From assembly GCA_014896315.1 (NCBI GenBank), contig JADBKP010000005.1:124001-188000 (forward strand): a DNA stretch of 64,000 nt. Reading direction: 5' to 3'. This DNA is from Limnochordales bacterium (GTDB lineage Bacteria; Bacillota; Limnochordia; Limnochordales; DUMU01). The notes beneath the pieces are model-generated. The model did no database searches, was not told the DNA's origin, and was given only the letters and a program-made list of their open reading frames with translations. Shown in pieces: positions 55,247 through 64,000 of the stretch. The first letter of the stretch is position 1; the number at the start of each line of letters is the position of its first letter. The position numbers and the translations under genes were made by a program.

Positions 55247-56967
55247 GCGGGAAGGAGACGGTTCACATGTGTCAGCCGAAGCCCGGTGCGCAAGGGCCAG
55301 AGGTTGTGCACCCGTCCATCGAGATCTACGATACGACCCTCCGCGATGGCGCGCAGCGGGAAGGAATCTCATTCTCAGTCGAAGATAAGCGACGGATCCT
55401 GCTGCGGCTGGACGAACTGGGGATTGCTTTTGTCGAGGGCGGCTGGCCCGGTTCAAATCCCAAAGACGTGGAGTTCTTTGCGCTGGCCCGCAAGTTGACG
55501 CTCAAGCAGACTCGTCTTGCGGCCTTCGGCAGCACCCGCCGGCCCCAGACACGGGCGGAAAACGACCGCAACCTCCAGTTGCTGCTCGAGGCAGAGACAC
55601 CGGTGGTGACCATCTTCGGCAAGTCGTGGGACCTGCATGTGACCGAAGCGCTCCGCACGACGCTGGATGAGAACCTGCGAATGATCGAGGAGTCGGTTGC
55701 TTTCCTCGCCGGCAGAGGGCGCGAGGTCATCTACGATGCGGAGCACTTCTTCGACGGTTTCCGCAAGAACCCCGAGTATGCCCTCAAGACCCTGCAGGCG
55801 GCGGTACGGGGCGGGGCAAGCCGGATCGTACTTTGTGATACCAACGGCGGTTCACTGCCGGAGCAGATACGGGAGGCGGTGCTGGCGGTTCGCCGGGCGC
55901 TGGGTGATGGCATCCCCCTCGGTATCCACTGCCACAACGACGGGGGGTTGGGAGTGGCCAACTCGCTGGCAGCGGTGGCCGCCGGGTGTACGCACGTCCA
56001 GGGCACTATCAACGGGTTGGGTGAGCGATGCGGCAACGCCGACCTCTGCCAGGTGATTCCTAACCTCCAGTTGAAGCTCGGCTACCGCTGCCTGCCGGAG
56101 GAGGCGATCCGGACCCTCACTGAGGTCTCCCGGTTTGTCGACGAGATTGCCAACCTCAATCCCGATCCGCACCGGCCTTTCGTAGGTGCCAGCGCCTTTG
56201 CTCACAAGGGAGGCATCCACGTCAGCGCGGTGCTGCGCGATCCATCCACCTATGAACACATTTCGCCCGAACAGGTGGGCAACCGCCGCAAGGTCCTGGT
56301 GTCGGAGCTGGCCGGCAAGAGCAACGTGCTGTACAAGGCCCGGGAGCTAGGGGTGATCGGGGCCAAAGCGGGCACTGGGGCCAGGTCCGAGACTGAACCG
56401 GAGGCAGAGATCGATCCGGCCCGGTTGCAGCAGGTGTTGTCCCAGATCAAAGAGCTGGAGTATGCCGGTTACCAGTTTGAGGGCGCAGAGGGTTCGTTTG
56501 AGTTGTTGTTGCACCGGGCACTGGGAAACTATCGTCCCTTCTTCGAGCTGATCGGATTCCGGCTGGTGATCGAAAAGCGTTCACCGATGGAGGAACCGCT
56601 GTCGGAAGCCACCATCAAGGTGCGAGTCGGCGACAGGGTGCTGCACACGGCTGCCGACGGTGACGGTCCGGTCAACGCCCTGGATAACGCTTTGCGCAAG
56701 GCGCTGGAGGAGGTCTACCCGGAGCTTGCCCGTTTCAAGCTGACCGACTACAAGGTACGGGTCCTGGACGAGAAGAAGGGTACAGCGGCGACGGTGCGGG
56801 TGTTGATCGAATCGGCCGACAACGGCCGTCGCTGGGGCACTGTTGGTGTCTCCAGCAATATCATCGAGGCGAGCTGGCAGGCGCTGGTCGACAGCATAGA
56901 GTACGGTTTGCTTAAGAGCACCACCGCCGAGCCGCGACAGGAGGCGGATCGGCAGCGGCCGAGTTAA
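55243..56967 (+). CDS. cimA: Citramalate synthase
   Basis: 574 residues. [33 protein letters not shown] and a C-terminal LeuA-like regulatory domain match the CimA group ([17 protein letters not shown] is characteristic). It joins pyruvate and acetyl-CoA to give citramalate, the threonine-independent route to isoleucine. GTG start overlaps the leuB stop (GTGA), with AGGAGGG upstream. Last gene of the cluster, followed directly by IS remnants. Confidence 0.94.
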   Translation: MSGKETVHMCQPKPGAQGPEVVHPSIEIYDTTLRDGAQREGISFSVEDKRRILLRLDELGIAFVEGGWPGSNPKDVEFFALARKLTLKQTRLAAFGSTRRPQTRAENDRNLQLLLEAETPVVTIFGKSWDLHVTEALRTTLDENLRMIEESVAFLAGRGREVIYDAEHFFDGFRKNPEYALKTLQAAVRGGASRIVLCDTNGGSLPEQIREAVLAVRRALGDGIPLGIHCHNDGGLGVANSLAAVAAGCTHVQGTINGLGERCGNADLCQVIPNLQLKLGYRCLPEEAIRTLTEVSRFVDEIANLNPDPHRPFVGASAFAHKGGIHVSAVLRDPSTYEHISPEQVGNRRKVLVSELAGKSNVLYKARELGVIGAKAGTGARSETEPEAEIDPARLQQVLSQIKELEYAGYQFEGAEGSFELLLHRALGNYRPFFELIGFRLVIEKRSPMEEPLSEATIKVRVGDRVLHTAADGDGPVNALDNALRKALEEVYPELARFKLTDYKVRVLDEKKGTAATVRVLIESADNGRRWGTVGVSSNIIEASWQALVDSIEYGLLKSTTAEPRQEADRQRPS

Positions 56968-56974
56968 CCGGCGG

Positions 56975-57390
56975 CTACGGCAAACGCGCAGCGCTCTTTG
57001 CGCTTTAGTTGTCTCCACGGTGCAATAGATGATCGCGCTTGAGCAGGCGGCGCGAGGAATGTTGGCGAATAGCCAGTTGTTGCGTCCGATGACATACGGC
57101 TTGATTGACCGTTCGCTGCGGTTGTTGTCCAGTTCCGACTAGCGGTGACCGCTGCTTAACCCACCCGGTGACCCGGGCTGCCAGTCATGGTCAGTAACAG
57201 GCCCCGAACGCCTTGGGCTTAAGTTCCGCCTCCGCCAGGGTCGAGGCAGAGACGATCTAGCGGCGTTTGACCTCGGCGACCCCGCGCTAGCGGCCCGGCA
57301 GTTACTCCAGTGCATCGAGCAGGTTGTGATTCTAACAAAGCTGTCATGTGTCCGCTAGCGTTTCCTTGGCGGAGGTTTTCTCGAATTTCA
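56975..57390 (-). pseudogene. IS66 family transposase remnant
   Basis: On the minus strand, 57135 to 56985 reads SELDNNRSERSIKPYVIGRN, then NWLFANIPRAACSSAIIYCTVETTKAQ, the C-terminal end of IS66 transposases. A stop codon lies just before SELDNN, and the stretch to 57390 is too decayed to read through. It begins within about 10 bp of the cimA stop. Confidence 0.85.
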
Positions 57391-57451
57391 TGGCCGCCTA
57401 GACGTGGAGGCCGCAGGCTGCCGCCGCCCCCGCGGGTCAAGTCCTGGATCC

Positions 57452-58645
57452 GGTGTAAAAGCGACCTCCGGTAGAGTCTGGGCGGTCATGCTGCCTCCTG
57501 CTGCTTTGTTGCGGTCCTCTTCGGGGCTGTCTCCGATTGGGCCTTCCATCGCGAATACTCCGACATGTCGAAGTACCGGTGCCCCGTCGTCCACATCTTC
57601 GAATCCGGATTCGAGGATTTCTACAGCCCGTGGAGCCCGCTCAGCATAATCCCGCACCAGCTCCTCCTTCAGCCGACGCGCGGTCTCCCAGTCGGGCGCA
57701 TCGAATACCAGCCGTAGGCGTTGGTGAAGCTCCCGTTCCAGTGATTTAGGGCAGGCATCGAGAATGTTGCGGATAAAGTGTGTCTGACACCGCTGCCACG
57801 TTGCCCCCTGAAAGCACGTCTCGATCGCTTTGACAAGGCCTTTATGCTCATCAGATACCACCAGGTCAACCCCTGTCAGTCCACGGTCCTTGAGGCGGTT
57901 GAAGAACTCTTTCCAGCTGTTCTCCGATTCGCTGTCTCCAATCATAAGTCCCAGAATCTCCCGGTACCCCTCCTGGTTGACGCCCGTGGCAATCAACACG
58001 CTGCAAAGCCGAACCCTGCCGCCCTTGCGTACCCTGATCACTATGGCATCTACCAGCAAGAACGGATATCGCCCCCCGCTCAGGTCACGGTCGTTCCACT
58101 CCTGGACAATCGCATCGAGCCCCTTGCACAGCTCAGACACGGTCGACCGGGAAAACTCCGTCCCGCACAACTCCTCCACAATCGCCCGAACCTTCCGGGT
58201 CGAAACCCCGTTGACCACCATCTCCACCATGGCCAGCAGCAGCGCCTGCTCACTGCGCTGGTAGCGTTCGAAAAGGTCGGTCGAGAAACTACCCCTGCGC
58301 ACCCTGGGAACTTGCAGGTTCAGCTCGCCCACCCGGGTCTTGAGCAGCCTGGGTCGATGTCCGTTCCGATACCCCTGGCGCTCTTCGGTACGCTCGTAGC
58401 GCTCGGCCTTTAGTTGCTCAGTAACCTGCGCTTCCAGGATCTGATTAATCACCTGCTCCACAAGCCGCGCCAAGCCGTCATCCCGAACGAACAACTGCTG
58501 CAAGATCTCGCCGTCTATGGTAACCTGGTACTGGGCCATCCTTGTCCCTCCTGGTGATGTGGAGTAAGTCACCCATTCATCTACCAGAGGCGGGGTGGCC
58601 CTTCCTGCTTCGAGGGGCCCCCGGGACCCTCTCCACTTTTACACC
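57452..58645 (-). mobile_element. IS256 family insertion sequence, internally deleted
   Basis: The ends form inverted repeats: GGTGTAAAAGCG at 57452-57463 and, in reverse complement, GGTGTAAAAGTG ending at 58645. The 1194-bp size is about 180 bp shorter than a normal element, matching the deletion in its transposase. No 8-9 bp target duplication is visible. Confidence 0.82.
57486..58539 (-). pseudogene. IS256 family (Mutator-type) transposase, deleted and frameshifted
   Basis: From ATG 58539 (AGGAGGG upstream) the frame gives a good IS256 transposase: catalytic Asp in LLVDAIVIRVRKGG and in VVSDEHKGLVKAI, and CQTHFIRNIL. After ILESGFED it should continue with the TTNPLERLNREIRR part holding the catalytic Glu, but jumps in another frame to TTGHRYFDMSEYSRWKAQ, the normal C-terminus, ending at 57486. 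About 60 residues are missing, so it cannot be active. Confidence 0.88.
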
Positions 58646-58813
58646 AGCATACCGGACACTACTCCCCCTGGTGGAGGCCACAGCGGCCCATCAGGTACCC
58701 TTCAAGCACCTACCATCCACTACCACCCACAAATCTTTTACTCACAGGACAGGTACGATAACCGACGGGGCACTGCACAACACGGTATGCGATGTAGCCC
58801 TCACCGCCGCCGG

Positions 58814-58842
58814 TTGACAGGCAGGCGCCGACCGGGCATACT
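58814..58842 (+). promoter_or_regulatory. Promoter of the LacI-family regulator
   Basis: Perfect TTGACA (58814-58819), 17 bp, CATACT (58837-58842). Confidence 0.7.
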
Positions 58843-58855
58843 GAAATCGATATCA
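58842..58855. promoter_or_regulatory. LacI-type operator candidate 1
   Basis: TGAAATCGATATCA, a pseudo-palindrome with a central CG as in many LacI-family operators. It overlaps the expected start point, so it fits self-repression. The same motif recurs at 60021-60034. Confidence 0.65.
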
Positions 58856-58919
58856 GAAGAGAAAAGCGAACACAAGGCCAGGATGACCAATGGCTTGACC
58901 CCGGTCGGAGGGTTAAAGG

Positions 58920-59957
58920 ATGACGGTGCGCGAAAGCGGGAGAGTGACTATTCACACTGTTGCTAAAGTGGCTGGTGTCTCGTCGGCCACGGTCTCACGC
59001 GTGCTCAACCAGAGCGATCTGGTTGCTTCCGCCACCCGGGAGCGCGTGTTGCAGGCACTCGAAGCGTGCGGGTTCCGTCAACCCAGCCGCCTGGCACGAG
59101 CCTTACGGACCAATCGTACCGGGATCCTGGGTCTACTGGTCGAGAACGTGGCCAACCCGTACTTTGCCACCGTGGCCCGTTCAGTGGATGACGCCGCCCA
59201 ACAAGCGGGGCTGGCAGTAGTCCTCGCCAACGACGATGGGTCGGCGCCGGGGGGAGTGGAACGTTTGGAGCTCTTTGAGACCCTGAACGTGGACGGCGTT
59301 ATCTTGGCTCCCTGGGCGGGAGACGACCGGCGACGACAGGTGGCCCGCCGCTTGGCTTCCCGAGGAGCGGCCATCGTGGTGGTTGGTGATTATCTGGACG
59401 AAAAGGAGTTCGACCTGGTCGGTGTCGACCTGCGCCGGGCAGCCGTCGAGGTAGTACAGTGCTTGATCGAACGGGGCCATAGAAGGATCGGATACGTGGG
59501 ACCTGCTGCCACCACCGATCGGTTCGCCGGCTACCAGGAGGCGGTCCGGGACGCGGGCTTGCCTACGTTCGCCCTTTTCCTTCCGGGGGCGCCCACCACC
59601 GCCAATCTGGCTTCCCTCATGGAACAGGAACTTCCCGGCTTCATATCCGGACAGAGGCTGACGGCAGTAGTAGCCCACAGCGACTTCTACTCCTTCGAGA
59701 TACTAAGGGTGGCGACGGCCAGGGGAATAAAGATCCCGGGTGAACTTTCTGTTATCGGTTTCGACAACACCCGCGTGGCCGAACTGACGGCACCACCGCT
59801 CGCGTCGGTGGAAATACCCAAGGTCGAAATGGGCCAAATGGCGGTAGAGTTGATCCGGCAGAGACTGGACGGGAAGGTAACTGGCGGGCCGGTCAGGCAC
59901 ATTCTTCCTACTCGAGTCATCTTGCGAGAGTCGGTGGCGGGAGCACCGCCCACCTGA
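58920..59957 (+). CDS. LacI-family transcriptional regulator
   Basis: 345 residues. The N-terminal helix-turn-helix and hinge (TIHTVAKVAGVSSATVSRVL; FRQPSRLARALRTNRTG) are followed by the periplasmic-binding-like domain (ILGLLVENVANPYFATVARSVDDAA; VIGFDN; SVEIPKVEMGQMAVELI). It should sense a sugar and control the secreted-protein and transporter genes downstream. GGAGGG before ATG 58920. Confidence 0.93.
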   Translation: MTVRESGRVTIHTVAKVAGVSSATVSRVLNQSDLVASATRERVLQALEACGFRQPSRLARALRTNRTGILGLLVENVANPYFATVARSVDDAAQQAGLAVVLANDDGSAPGGVERLELFETLNVDGVILAPWAGDDRRRQVARRLASRGAAIVVVGDYLDEKEFDLVGVDLRRAAVEVVQCLIERGHRRIGYVGPAATTDRFAGYQEAVRDAGLPTFALFLPGAPTTANLASLMEQELPGFISGQRLTAVVAHSDFYSFEILRVATARGIKIPGELSVIGFDNTRVAELTAPPLASVEIPKVEMGQMAVELIRQRLDGKVTGGPVRHILPTRVILRESVAGAPPT

Positions 59958-59981
59958 TAAACCCTGATAAACCCTGATAAC
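59952..59981. repeat. Three 10-bp direct repeats at the end of the LacI gene
   Basis: ACCTGATAAA is followed by CCCTGATAAA and CCCTGATAAC. The first copy holds the LacI gene stop codon; each copy contains TGATAA. Confidence 0.8.
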
Positions 59982-60020
59982 GCTAGAAGGAGTTTTCGTC
60001 GAAGCGGAGAATAGGGGCTA

Positions 60021-60034
60021 TGTAATCGATATCA
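60021..60034. promoter_or_regulatory. LacI-type operator candidate 2
   Basis: TGTAATCGATATCA matches operator 1 at 13 of 14 positions and lies 56 bp before the next gene. Its first six bases, TGTAAT, could also serve as the -10 box, so binding would block RNA polymerase. Confidence 0.65.
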
Positions 60035-60089
60035 ACGCCACTGTTAAGAGACCCCGGCATCACCCGGCAGCCAGAGGGGGCAGGCAGGC

Positions 60090-62900
60090 ATGTCCCGGAG
60101 AGGTTATTGGCTTGCACCCGGTTTCAAGCAGCCACGATTTCCGAAGGCTCGCCTCGAGATCCGGCCCCTACTGCTGGCCGTTTGGCTGGGGTGCCTCGCG
60201 GTCGCCCCGAATGCCCTTTCCGGCCTGTCGGCCGCCCCTGACATGCAAGCTGTCGGTGCTAACCTAAGAGACAATGCAGTAGATCGGGGGGAGTCCGGGC
60301 CCAGCGCCACTGCAGCCGTACCCTGGACAGTAGTGGCAGTATTCGAGCCCCCTCCCGCCCAATTGGAAGCCGCCAGCATCTTCCCCCTGCTTACGCTCCA
60401 GGCCCGAGAGGGCCGTGAGGACCTGCGAGTTGTATTTGCGTGGGTCCGGCATTCTGCCGGCTGGATAGGCGACGTCTGGTCACTGGTGATGGCTGCCAGC
60501 CCCCAACTGCTTCCCCCGGGGGCGGTAAACTCTGGCGGCGACGCGGACCATTCCCATGCCTTCCTGGCTGACCTCGTATGCCGGGACATCGGCTATGCTT
60601 CCCCGGACACGGCCCACAGCTATCAGGCTTCTGCCGGTTATCTACCTTCCGCCGGGGTCCTGGGCTTTGCTCTTCATGATCTGACGGCCGGACGCCTGGT
60701 GGCCAAGGCTTGGGTGGCACTGGCTCGCCAGGGCGTACGCTTGACTCCGCAGGTTCAACTCTACGGATCACCTCAAAATTCGTTGACCTCTTCCCCACCT
60801 TGGCAAGTTTATCCCGGCTTTGTCCCGTTCGGCTTGAAATGGGGTCTTGCGCCGAACGGGGTTGTGCCCGGAGAAGAGAGGAGGCTCTCCGGCTCGCTTG
60901 ATCGCAGTTTGAAAAGCATGCTTTGGTGGAGCGGGCTCCCAGAAGGAGCCCCGGTCTGCGGCAAGCTACGCCTGTCCGTAGTCCAAGGCGGTCTTGTCCG
61001 AACGCTGGCCACGGCTCCTTATTCCGGCGGAGATCAAACCATGCCGGTAGATTCGAAGTGGCTTCCTGCAGGGGTTTTTGAGTTGCAGCTCTGGTTCGAA
61101 GACGTTAACCACCACCTGTGGCTGCTGGACGAAGGGCAATATGTCGCCGGGAAGGTGACGGCAGAAGCGCGGATCAGCAGCTTCCACCCATCTAAAGAGC
61201 GCATGACCATCCAGGGTGACCTCGTCATCACAAGTGACGGCCCGGTCAACGTGCAACGTGTGAACCTCAAACTTCAGCTGAACAACGGGGAGTGGTTGGA
61301 TTCGCCGATCGTATCAGATCCTATCACAGTCGACGGGAAATACACCATGCCGTTCACCGCCAGTTGCCCATGGACGAACCCCTCAGTGGAGCCAGGCAAC
61401 GGCGGCACAAACATCATGCAGTTGACAGTATCCCCGGCAATATCCCTACCGGCAGGAGTGGTTGCAGAGATGCGGCAGCAATCCGTCTACCTCGTTGCTT
61501 CACCTGAACCAATGTATTCGGTAACCGAGGACGGTTACGTCGTAGTCCATCCCATCGAATACCCCCGGGCTTTTCGGAATCCTTTGAAAGGAATCCGTAG
61601 TCTTGGTCTCGAGGTGCCGGAGCCGCTCTCCCCTCTAGATGTCGTCCGAACCCCAATGAACCCCTTATCCTCCCTGACCAAAGTCTATATTCCCTGGAAC
61701 GCGCTGGAAGAGCGAGCCAGTGATGGAGTTGACAAGATCAGGGCATTTAGTGAGAAGCTCTGGGGATCGCTTCCTCACGACATCAAGGTGATTCCCAGGG
61801 TTATCCTGCAATGGGGACCGCAAGGCGAAGAGAAATACTGGCCTTCTGATCTCGAGCCCGGCGACTACGGCAGCGCGGAATTCAAACAACGTCTGGTGAA
61901 GCTGATCCAGAAACTGGGCGCAGCTTGGGATCAAGATCCTCATGTAGCCTACGTGGAAATGGGTTTGATTGGATGGTGGGGCGAACACCACCACCCGGCA
62001 ATCTCACCCGAGCTACAGCGCCTGATCGGAGACACATTCCTGCGGAGCTTTCCCCACAAGCTGGTGATGTATCGCAACCCGGCCAATTTCGAGGGATACC
62101 CGTTCGGCGTTCACTGGGACTCCTTCGCCCACCCCGACGAAATCGGCAGCCACGTGCCCCTCATCGAAATGCAAGGCGATCTCTGGAAGCGTGCGCCCCG
62201 GGGCGGTGAACTCACTTGCGACTGGGGAAGACCTATGGCTGCCAGTGTGACCGACGCGATCCTTAACCACACTGATGAAATCGTCTACTGGATCCGACGA
62301 CTCCACTGGAATCACCTGGGTTTCTGGCCGGACATGTACGACTGGACCAATGATGCTCTGGAACGTAACGCAGAAGAGATACACAAGGCGCTGGGTTATC
62401 GGTTCGTAATTCGTGAGGCCCGTTACCCCGCTCGAATAGCCCCCGGGTCTACCTTGACGCTGTCATTATCTGTACTGAACACAGGGTCTTCCCCCTTCTA
62501 CTACAATTGGCCGGTGATGGTCTACCTCCTCGATCTTGAGACCGGCAAGGTGGTCTGGAGCCAACCTTGGGAAGGAGTTGACATACGACAGTGGCTTCCC
62601 GGTGGTGGTTTCCCGAAGGTTGAACCAGCAGTTTATAACATAAGCGGGCAATGGGCGTTACCGGCCACCCTGGATCCAGGAGTTTACATATTGGCCATTG
62701 GAATCCTGGATCCGGGTTGGAATGAGCCTCAGCTCCGGTTCGCAGTAGTGAACCATTTATCAAACAACCTTTGCCCGCTAGGTAAGATTGGAATCGATGC
62801 CAACATCGACGATCCTGCTTTGGACAGATTTGTCGATTTAAGAACCGGCGACCCGCTTTACGTCACGCTGTCCGATCCATCAGAGAAGGGAGGTGCTTAG
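60090..62900 (+). CDS. Large secreted protein with glycosidase-like barrel, DUF4832-type
   Basis: 936 residues with an N-terminal signal/anchor (LLLAVWLGCLAVAPNALSGL). Residues 50-470 are beta-rich and not recognised. Residues about 490-760 resemble the barrel found with DUF4832: YPRAFRNPLKGIRS, HVAYVEMGLIGWWGEHHH with likely catalytic Glu, and PLIEMQGDLW. Residues about 770-920 form a beta-sandwich (LTLSLSVLNTGSSPFYYNWPV). It is probably a polysaccharide-acting protein under LacI control. The start is ATG 60090 after AGGGGGCAGG. Confidence 0.75.
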   Translation: MSRRGYWLAPGFKQPRFPKARLEIRPLLLAVWLGCLAVAPNALSGLSAAPDMQAVGANLRDNAVDRGESGPSATAAVPWTVVAVFEPPPAQLEAASIFPLLTLQAREGREDLRVVFAWVRHSAGWIGDVWSLVMAASPQLLPPGAVNSGGDADHSHAFLADLVCRDIGYASPDTAHSYQASAGYLPSAGVLGFALHDLTAGRLVAKAWVALARQGVRLTPQVQLYGSPQNSLTSSPPWQVYPGFVPFGLKWGLAPNGVVPGEERRLSGSLDRSLKSMLWWSGLPEGAPVCGKLRLSVVQGGLVRTLATAPYSGGDQTMPVDSKWLPAGVFELQLWFEDVNHHLWLLDEGQYVAGKVTAEARISSFHPSKERMTIQGDLVITSDGPVNVQRVNLKLQLNNGEWLDSPIVSDPITVDGKYTMPFTASCPWTNPSVEPGNGGTNIMQLTVSPAISLPAGVVAEMRQQSVYLVASPEPMYSVTEDGYVVVHPIEYPRAFRNPLKGIRSLGLEVPEPLSPLDVVRTPMNPLSSLTKVYIPWNALEERASDGVDKIRAFSEKLWGSLPHDIKVIPRVILQWGPQGEEKYWPSDLEPGDYGSAEFKQRLVKLIQKLGAAWDQDPHVAYVEMGLIGWWGEHHHPAISPELQRLIGDTFLRSFPHKLVMYRNPANFEGYPFGVHWDSFAHPDEIGSHVPLIEMQGDLWKRAPRGGELTCDWGRPMAASVTDAILNHTDEIVYWIRRLHWNHLGFWPDMYDWTNDALERNAEEIHKALGYRFVIREARYPARIAPGSTLTLSLSVLNTGSSPFYYNWPVMVYLLDLETGKVVWSQPWEGVDIRQWLPGGGFPKVEPAVYNISGQWALPATLDPGVYILAIGILDPGWNEPQLRFAVVNHLSNNLCPLGKIGIDANIDDPALDRFVDLRTGDPLYVTLSDPSEKGGA

Positions 62901-62979
62901 AAAGACCGGCGATAACGGGCGCGTATCATCGAGTAAAGCGTCATGAGAGACACAAAAAGGAAAGGGAGGTATTATCGCC

Positions 62980-63600
62980 ATGAAGACCCGTCTTATGCCA
63001 GTCATCCTCACTGGGTTGACAGCCTTCTTCATGCTCGTTCTGACCGGCTCTGCTGCTCTAGCCGCAGAGACTCCCGCTCTCTCGACGGAGGCTGCCAGAA
63101 TGGGGGAGAATCCTGTCATTCTCATCGGTTTCGAGCCCGATGAGCCCATCTTTCTTGCCGGTGTCAACGGTGGCGAAGTAAAGGACTATGTGGTCGTATC
63201 CGATGATCGTCAGCAAGGCGAAGGCGCGGGCATGATTACCTTCGACGTTTCCGACCCTACCCAGTCCTGGAGCGGGGCGCGGGTCGGCCGGGCATTCTCA
63301 CCGGCACTCAGTATCCCGGGATATCGCAAGCTAGGTCTTTGGATCAAAGGCGATGGCCTGAAGCATTCAGTGATCGTCGGTTTTCACGATGGAGTTTATG
63401 ATGGCTCCGTCTGGTTTGATTTTGAACATGCCGGCTGGCAACACTTCGTCGTTGACTTTGGCAGTTTTGCCAACCAATGGCAACTCGACCGGCTCGACTG
63501 GTCGCATATAACCCGGGTGTTCATCGAGTTTGCCGATGGGGCTGGTACCTTGAAGAACAAGGGAACCGTGGTGCTGGACGAGCTCGTGTTAGCAAAATGA
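62980..63600 (+). CDS. Secreted carbohydrate-binding-like protein
   Basis: 206 residues: signal peptide (FFMLVLTGSAALAAE), then one jelly-roll domain with LGLWIKGDG, GSVWFDFEHAGWQHFVVDFG and a terminal GTVVLDELVLAK, features of CBM11/galactose-binding-like folds. There is no enzyme domain. AAGGGAGG precedes the ATG. It lies between the large secreted protein and a sugar-binding protein. Confidence 0.78.
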   Translation: MKTRLMPVILTGLTAFFMLVLTGSAALAAETPALSTEAARMGENPVILIGFEPDEPIFLAGVNGGEVKDYVVVSDDRQQGEGAGMITFDVSDPTQSWSGARVGRAFSPALSIPGYRKLGLWIKGDGLKHSVIVGFHDGVYDGSVWFDFEHAGWQHFVVDFGSFANQWQLDRLDWSHITRVFIEFADGAGTLKNKGTVVLDELVLAK

Positions 63601-63666
63601 CCCTGCGGCTACCTCCGGTACCTGCGCGTGCGATCATTCGAGTAACTTTCGAAAGGGGTAGTCAGC

Positions 63667-64000
63667 ATGCGGTGGCAGAGGGTGCTAATGTCAACAAAAA
63701 TAATGGCGTTCTTGATGCTTGCCCTTCTCAGCGGGACCGTAATGGCGGCCGAGCTGCGAGAATCCGTCACCATCACCTGGCTGTGCTGGGGCGGCCCGGA
63801 AGTGATCGATAGAAACCAGCGAATTGTGGAAGCATTCTACCGCCGCTATCCGGACCTGGGGGTTAAGGTCAAGAGTACCGTCTTAGGCTGGGACGACTAC
63901 GTAAGGAAACTGCCGGTGATGATCGCCAGCGGAGCCGAACTCGACGTCATTGCCGTGGAAGGAACATACATGTTCCCGTCCTTGGCCGCCGGCGGGGCTC
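63667..64000 (+). CDS. Sugar ABC transporter substrate-binding protein (partial, runs off the window)
   Basis: 111 codons are visible and the frame is open to the end of the window. A signal peptide (IMAFLMLALLSGTVMA) is followed by SVTITWLCWGGPEV, VEAFYRRYPDLGVKVK, WDDYVRKLPVMIASGAELDVI, the start of family 1 extracellular solute-binding proteins. AAAGGGG precedes ATG 63667. It may use the lone MsmX-type ATPase at 3333. Confidence 0.88.
   Translation, partial: MRWQRVLMSTKIMAFLMLALLSGTVMAAELRESVTITWLCWGGPEVIDRNQRIVEAFYRRYPDLGVKVKSTVLGWDDYVRKLPVMIASGAELDVIAVEGTYMFPSLAAGGA

Larger units (their letters stand above)
58646..58919. other. Region between the IS256 end and the LacI-type gene
   Basis: No gene is supported in this stretch. 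It carries the promoter and operator of the regulator gene (58814-58855). Confidence 0.5.

Noticed and set aside
57444-58653. Target site duplication of the IS256 copy
   Set aside because: The 8 bases on each side (CTGGATCC and AGCATACC) do not match.

Overview
The window is 64 kb of GC-rich bacterial chromosome. It most likely comes from a Bacillota (Firmicutes) lineage with an outer membrane, such as Limnochordia or a relative. The Firmicute signs are two T-box leader RNAs, short-form HisG with HisZ, an MsmX/UgpC-type sugar ATPase, and strong GGAGG-type ribosome binding sites with many GTG and TTG starts. The outer-membrane signs are a secreted beta-barrel-like protein ending in a porin-type C-terminal strand (178-1524) and a MacAB-TolC-like operon with two TolC-family proteins (25335-33409). 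The taxonomic placement is inference; there is no rRNA in the window.

Layout. 0.2-4.4 kb: outer-membrane protein, MFS permease, sugar-ABC ATPase. 4.6-7.7 kb: ROK sugar kinase, an orphan MazF-like toxin, a class-I amidotransferase hydrolase and a DppA-type D-aminopeptidase. 7.8-10.7 kb: the t6A tRNA modification set tsaE-tsaB-rimI, with tsaD facing it. 10.8-22.8 kb: a long run fsa / TIM-barrel isomerase / hydroxyacid dehydrogenase / hpt / guaA followed by histidine genes hisZ-G-D-B-(HA fusion)-F-IE. 23-25.3 kb: a lipoprotein hydrolase, a decayed LysE transporter, an MNT/HEPN pair and a 47-bp tandem repeat. 25.3-33.4 kb: the tripartite efflux operon. 33.5-44.3 kb: SGNH hydrolase, SDR, class-III aminotransferase, GNAT, murein-peptide recycling genes ykfC-ykfB, a class II aldolase-like gene coupled to a zinc alcohol dehydrogenase, and a secreted discoidin/DUF4855-like protein. 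44.4-57 kb: a T-box-controlled aminotransferase, then a T-box-controlled branched-chain amino acid cluster ilvB-ilvN-ilvC-serA-leuA-leuB-cimA. 57-58.7 kb: IS66 and IS256 remnants. 58.9-64 kb: a LacI-family regulator followed by secreted carbohydrate-related proteins and the start of a sugar ABC transporter substrate-binding protein.

How they work together. Most of the window is amino acid and nucleotide biosynthesis: histidine, leucine/isoleucine/valine with citramalate synthase, serine, GMP and hypoxanthine salvage. hisC and histidinol phosphatase, ilvD and leuCD are not in the window and must be elsewhere if the pathways are complete. The LacI locus looks like a polysaccharide-use module; the same 14-bp pseudo-palindrome TGNNATCGATNNCA lies in front of the regulator and in front of the first structural gene. 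DppA, YkfB, YkfC and a lipoprotein hydrolase suggest recycling of peptidoglycan peptides.

The most unusual items are a single-chain HisH-HisA protein (the usual partner of HisH is HisF), a TolC-family protein that appears to lack both beta-barrel segments inside an efflux operon with two different permeases, a class II aldolase with an unrecognised N-terminal half, and the new-looking regulatory elements around the LacI and leuA genes.
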